Assembly: GCA_037157565.1 (NCBI GenBank)
Contig: JAZHRO010000036.1
Coordinates: 136,950,501-137,014,500 of the forward strand
Source: Thalassia testudinum
Lineage: Eukaryota > Streptophyta > Magnoliopsida > Alismatales > Hydrocharitaceae
Length of the DNA stretch: 64,000 bases
Direction of reading: 5' to 3'
Below the pieces are notes generated by a model. That model saw only the letters and a program-made list of their open reading frames with translations, did not search any database and was not told where the DNA came from. A program made the position numbers and the translations under genes. Positions 59,001 through 64,000 of the stretch are shown here, in pieces (the first letter of the stretch is position 1; each line of letters starts with the position of its first letter).

Positions 59001-59223
59001 CTCAATTTTCATTACAAGTAAGTCCCTGAAAACTACTTCTTCTTCTTCTTTCCTTCTTTAGCCTCTTCGACGACTGACGACAGGAGGTGCATACACCCAC
59101 CAATCACCGCGAATCCAACGTCCTTCCTTTCTTTCCAAGCTCTTGGAGCTTGTGCTCACCATCCTCTTTTCATCCATCGGTCTGGATGAAGCTGCAATCC
59201 TATTTTAGGGTTGAAGTTAACCT

Positions 59224-59249
59224 CACCGGCGTCGGAGAAGACGCCGGTG
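59224..59249. repeat. Perfect 10-bp inverted repeat (hairpin)
   Basis: CACCGGCGTC and its complement GACGCCGGTG are separated by six bases (GGAGAA). A stable GC-rich hairpin about 60 bases before the TATA-like site. Confidence 0.85.
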
Positions 59250-59310
59250 GTTACTTCACTCGTATACCTTTCTCCGTCCAGATACATCCTCCTCCTCAGC
59301 CGTCGCAACC

Positions 59311-59322
59311 TATAAATACCCC
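59311..59322 (+). promoter_or_regulatory. Candidate TATA box with pyrimidine-rich leader
   Basis: CTATAAATACCC is followed by about 250 bases rich in C and T. An ATG at 59585 opens MEIFCLLRP and meets a possible donor (CCAG/GTAATAG) at about 59612. Joining to an AG near 59703 would extend the frame by about 26 codons to a stop. This could be a small gene or the promoter of an unrecognised LTR element. No homology was recognised. Confidence 0.25.
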
Positions 59323-60296
59323 TCCACACCCTCGATTTCAGTAGTTAGCTCCCTTCCCTATTCTTCCACTGAGCTAGTAGATAGGCTATTCCCTCCAAAA
59401 TCTGGCGACCTTCCTCTACTTCTTCCATCTTCCTCCGTTCACCTTTGCTCTCTCTGGATCTCCACCGACGTCTGCTGAGTCTTTTGACGTAGGGCTGACG
59501 CTAGATTTCCTTTGCTTCACTCCGCCTACACCCGCCAAACTTCCTTCCTCACCCCTCTAATTTCCTCCTCCATTAAGGACTTCGATGGAGATCTTCTGCC
59601 TCCTTCGTCCAGGTAATAGTAGGATAGGTAAGTAGTTTAAGTAGAGTAGTTAGTTAGGTAGGTTAGTTAGATTTAATGTCGGATTTCCTATCATCTTCCC
59701 CAGGTCCGGCGAGCTCTTTGAGCTTGACTGGAGTACTCTTTTGTCTTTTAATTTCACCGATCATCTCTCTTAATCCTCCATAATCATTTCTAACACTTTA
59801 ATTTCTTGATTTAAACACCTAATTGCTTAATCCATCTCCACCTTCACCGGTTGCTTCCGCTGTCCATGGCGGAGGTCACCAAGGGTAATTCACCTCCACT
59901 AGGGCCCTCCATCACTTAATCATCATCTTAGGGCCCCTATCCTAACCTTAATTAGATTATAATCACCTACAACCTAAACACCTAAAATTTATTCAAACTC
60001 CTAAGCTCGCTGTTAATGGCGGCTCAGGAGGTGTTCCTCCACCTAATTAATCACATAAACACTATCGCCACACTCTACTAATATGATTTCTCCACCCAAT
60101 TGAGTGGGAGATCATGTTTTGAGTTCCATCAAACTCAGATTTCACTCACTGTGAATTCAAAGCATAACTTTCAATTTGATGAATAATTGAAGAAATTAAT
60201 GTGTTCCTGAGGTTCCTTGTGACCTCAAGAAACTTTTCAGATCGTCCATGGCATGTTTTAATGTTGTTTATACACTTTTAGCTATAATCTGAACTC

Positions 60297-60318
60297 ACCG
60301 GAGCTCGCGAGCTCCGGT
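60297..60318. repeat. Perfect 22-bp palindrome
   Basis: ACCGGAGCTCG meets its exact reverse complement with no spacer, in otherwise AT-rich sequence. Function unknown. Confidence 0.9.
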
Positions 60319-61410
60319 AAATCAAAATGTACTCTTCAACCCAAAGAACTTTTTGTGAAGCTCTAGATCATTTATTTGAGGTTCACTGATCATTCTGTAA
60401 CATTTTGTTTGAAGTTTTAAAACTTGGAGCTCCATCTAGACCTCTGTCTTCTCCAACTCCGCTAGAGTTGGAGATGACTATCGGTTAGGGTTAAGCCTAA
60501 TTTTAAAGGTCTAGAAGCATCAGAAGGATGCCCTGAGATCAATCCAGTAGATCAATCACTTAGATAGGCCTTAGTTTGTTCTGTCGAACAAACTCACTTA
60601 GGATCTCAGGCGACAAGCCTGAAACCCTAGAAATCCTAGTTGAAACTTCCTTCTGAGAATCTGAATCTATTCCTGAGGTGAAGTAGAAGTGAATTAAGGC
60701 ATTAATTTCATCTGAGATAACCTAATGAAGAAAGTCAGGTTTCGAGGAGTAATGGTCAAACTCAGGTCAAAATTGATGATTCACGCATCAATTAGGGGAA
60801 TTGATGGGTGGAAATGATTTTTAGAATGATTTAAATTTGATTTGGATGAGTTTAGGTTAGGATTTTACATGAATTCGATTACTGTTCAGTTTGGGTTCAT
60901 TTAAACCCAAAACTGGTTTCAGTGTCATTTTGATGAATTTCAATTGCGAACACTGCCCAGATAGACTTTTAACAACCTTCGGAGGTTGTTTGATTTGATG
61001 AAACTGACCTCTAGCTTTCTGTCAAGCTGAACAGAATTTGAAATGGAGCTCTGAAGCTCCTTAGCGAAGCTCGTAAGCTTCTTTGCCTTCTTGAAGCTCC
61101 TCAGAGTCCCTTTCCTTCACCGGTAGATGCAGAAATACCTTCTGAACCTAGTCAAGACCTCATCTGGAGGTCAACAGAATTACTGCAGGTCTTTAGACCT
61201 AAGGTTCACCTCTACAGGCTGGATTAGCCGTGAAGACATTCAACTTTCACCCTTCAAATCGAAGGGAAAAATCTTTTTTGAGCATCAAATTGATGCTGCA
61301 AACTTGTAGAGCACCTTTAGAGCTTTCCAACGAGCCCTTATTTGCTTGATTTGGAGCTCTGTGCTGGCTAGAATCCTTAACCAAAGTATGGTTTGGAGGG
61401 GACTAACATA

Positions 61411-61421
61411 GTCCCACATCG
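61411..61421 (+). promoter_or_regulatory. Upstream sequence element-like motif (GTCCCACATCG)
   Basis: This is an exact match to the plant snRNA-gene USE consensus RTCCCACATCG. A TATA-like AATAAAAG starts 25 bases after it (61447). That spacing resembles Pol III-type plant snRNA promoters, but the DNA downstream is not a snRNA I recognise. The motif also occurs in plant LTRs. Confidence 0.45.
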
Positions 61422-61499
61422 ACAAAGGAGGAGCGCGCACGTGTGAATAAAAGTAAAATGTGAAAGGGCTTTATCGGTCGTCAGCGCTGGGCACACAAT

Positions 61500-61610
61500 G
61501 AGCATTGTGTGTGTGTGGGTGCGCGCGGTGCTCGTGCTCAAGTGTGTGTGCGCCTGTGGGCGTGCGAGCGTAGGCCCGTGAGGGCGTGTGCATGTGGGCC
61601 TGGGAGGCCA
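61500..61610 (+). repeat. TG/GC-rich low-complexity stretch
   Basis: GTGTGTGTGTGGGTGCGCGC-type sequence continues as degenerate GTGTG and GCGTG phrases for about 110 bases. A short inverted repeat (ACACAATG/CATTGTGT) lies at its start. Confidence 0.6.
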
Positions 61611-61804
61611 TGGGTCGAAGAGGCTGGAGACTATGCTGAACCGGAAATAAACCAAACCTAATAAAAACTAGGCTCGGACCCAATAGGATTTAGTCCCACC
61701 CTGAGAGGGGTGTTGTGTATCCCCGACCGGTCTAAGCCGCCAACCATAAAACCAAATTTTTGGTTCAGATCTTGGGTTCAAATCGGGTTGGTTCAGCTCA
61801 GTTG

Positions 61805-62045
61805 CAAAGGAAAAAAAGGAGAAGAAGAGGAGAGCTCGTTTGGTAGAATAGAATTAAAAAAAAAAAAAAGCAAAGGAAAGGAAAGGTAAACAGGTAAAAG
61901 AAATGAAAATGATAAGAAGAAAGAAAAGAAAGAGAAGAAGAGATGTTAAAGAAGCATGCTCGAGAAGAAAGATAAAGAGAAAGGAAGAGAGAGAGAGAGA
62001 AGCTAGAATAAGATGAAGGCTGAAGACAGAGAAGAATGAAGATAG
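61805..62045 (+). repeat. Polypurine tract of about 240 bases
   Basis: Almost uninterrupted A and G, including an A run at about 61856-61869 and a GA repeat near 61988-62002. No coding potential. Confidence 0.7.
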
Positions 62046-64000
62046 TGACGTTTGATATCTTTTTAAGATGACTAATTTTTTGTACTCTACTAATTTCTTT
62101 TGATAATAAATGATGTAATAAGGTATATATTCATTTGAATTCCTCTTTTCTTGCCTTAATCTCTTGTAAATAAGAAAAAATTAAAGAAACAAACATGTTT
62201 ACTTATTTGTAGTAGCAAATCATATGTGTAAATATGTTTTCCTTACGGAATTTTGCATATTTTTCAATTAGAAATCCTTAAGCAAGATTCATATTCTTAA
62301 AGTAAAATTAATTATAATTCTCATAAGTGGCTTAGGATTTAATGGTGAATTCAAATTAAATTATACCTCTCAGCGAACAACCTGGACTCAACCAGTTAAA
62401 AAGAACTAAAATCTAAAATATTAGGTTAACTTGACCCTATACTACTCAATTGACATGAATTCAAGTTGACCTAAGTTGCTTTCTTTTACACATAATTAAG
62501 TATAATTAACTTAATTAGCTGCGTTGAGAAAGTTAACAACCAACCCATCCAACCAAACTAGACCACCCCTCCCCCACACATACCGTGCTCCCCATGCTCA
62601 CGTGTGTTTTACACGCATTTGCACTGCACCCACGCACCACCACGCGCCCTTTCCATGTCCCGTGCTCTTTCCATGTCTCACCATGAACTTTGCACGTGTG
62701 CATATGCACTACCACCCACTCTTTCTTTCTCTCTCCATTCCCTTCTGTTGTTACGGTGTCATCGAGTGTTAAGAAATGTATGCGTTGTATTATAATCGAC
62801 AAAATCACACAACAAACATTTAAATTTATAAACTCGGAATCTAAAGGGAGTCTGAGGTCATCCACAGAAAGCAAATGTGGAACTTACACATTAATCTTCA
62901 TTTAAAATAGATGAGCACAATCAATTGAGCAACAGATAGATATTCAGTGAAGATAACTTGTTAGATTGATATTCAAAAGATTGAGACAAAAAGAATAGAA
63001 AAGACAAAATAATTGTGATTTGGTGTAAGGGCACCACGATCGTCAATTTTGATGATAACAAAATACTTGTGTTTTAACATTTGCATTTGAGTTTAAGATT
63101 TCAGGATGATTGCAAATGGATATAAGTGTGAAGGACCTCAGAGCTCGCGTCAATGGCAAATAGGAGGAACTTGACGGAGGAGAAGGTGTTGAGACCACAT
63201 TTGTGGATTGATTAAATTGATAAATGACTAGTATTAGATTAATGTTTACACATGCATAGTATACTTTTCTATGTAAATATTTTACTTTATAGTGACATGC
63301 ATGCATTAAATGCATTATTTGGGATTATTTTTATAAATAACCCAACTTTTCTTTTATCTCTTCTTTCCTACAGAGCGCACAAGCCTTGCAAGTGTACCTC
63401 CGCCAAAGAAGCCAAACCATCGCCACGATCACCTCCTAATCGCCTAAGAAAAAATCCTCGAGTTGTCGGCAGAGATTTTGGGGAGAAAACAAATCAATGG
63501 AATGGAATCAAGAAGGATAAGAGGATATCTATCTCTCCCTTGGTGCCATCTTCCATCTTGTCCCTCTCCACCACCGTGGAACAAATGCACCTTGTGAACC
63601 AAGCGTACACCGTGACGCACCGCGAACTCCACCATGGCTCCAACTTGCTCCAACATCGCCGCTCATCTCCGACGAAGTGGTGCGTAGTGACAGCACGCAC
63701 CACACCATTTCCCGCTCTTCTCTAACAAACGCACCACCACCATCAGCCTCTCCCTTCACTAATCACCGCAGGACCACCCGCGCCCACATCGTACGCAAGG
63801 AAGAAAGAGGAGAAATCCTCTGTTTTCTCTCATATTTTTATTTACGTCTTATGCCATTGCAAGATTTACTGTTCATTTATTTAATGACTTAATTTATTGA
63901 GAGTAAATTACAAAGACATACCTCTTCTTTAGTTAAATTACTCTCATTGAAAATAAAGAGCATGAGATAGTATTATAGAGGACAAAGTTTATTCTCTTAG
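62046..64000. other. Intergenic sequence, no gene recognised
   Basis: AT-rich DNA with C-rich patches (62560-62720). The longest open frame (63252-63725, plus strand) is low in complexity and unlike any family I know. No transposon motif was identified. Confidence 0.35.

Noticed and set aside
61411..61720. A U6, U3 or SRP RNA gene behind the USE motif
   Set aside because: None of the conserved RNA sequences of those genes is present downstream. Only the promoter-like motif is supported.
63252..63725. 157-codon open frame as a protein-coding gene
   Set aside because: No recognisable domain, no splice or promoter context, and competing open frames on both strands.

Overview
The window is nuclear DNA of a flowering plant. 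It is AT-rich and packed with Ty1/copia LTR retrotransposons carrying initiator-Met-tRNA-type primer-binding sites, plant L1 LINEs with a C-terminal zf-RVT region and an RTE-type LINE. It also has spliceosomal exon/intron signals. Nothing in it points to a bacterium, an organelle or a virus. I cannot name the species.

The only host gene I can support lies on the minus strand. Four small exons join in one open frame with good splice sites: 54240-54211, 45732-45592, 39902-39853 and 18951-18917. A possible last exon and 3' UTR lie at 8958-8706. The product begins with what looks like a plastid transit peptide, then a basic stretch, then a Ser/Pro-rich tail; I do not recognise the family. The coding DNA is a few hundred bases spread over about 45 kb. 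The introns are roughly 8.5, 5.7, 20.9 and perhaps 10 kb, filled with transposons.

Layout: 1-3610 is a decayed plus-strand copia element (A1) cut by the window edge. 3611-8703 is a second one (A2) with a small DNA-transposon-like insert in its reverse transcriptase (RT). 8706-9403 is host 3' sequence and intron. 9404-15035 is a minus-strand L1 (L1-1). 15036-18916 is intron with copia scraps. 19922-39476 is a deep nest: a minus copia (F/C) holds a plus copia (B), which holds a non-autonomous LTR element, which holds an RTE LINE, which holds a second L1 (L1-2). Target-site duplications are visible for the three inner levels. 40260-45326 holds two joined minus copia remnants (D1, D2), followed by a likely solo LTR. 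46279-51492 is a complete but decayed minus copia (E). 52085-52408 is an RTE 3' fragment. 53746-54330 holds intron 1 sequence, exon 1 and the promoter area.

From 54330 to 64000 I find no convincing gene. It is AT-rich intergenic sequence with TATA-like sites, a perfect 22-bp palindrome, an upstream-sequence-element motif like those of plant snRNA promoters, and a long purine tract. Every transposon reading frame here is broken by stops, frameshifts or deletions, so none looks autonomous.
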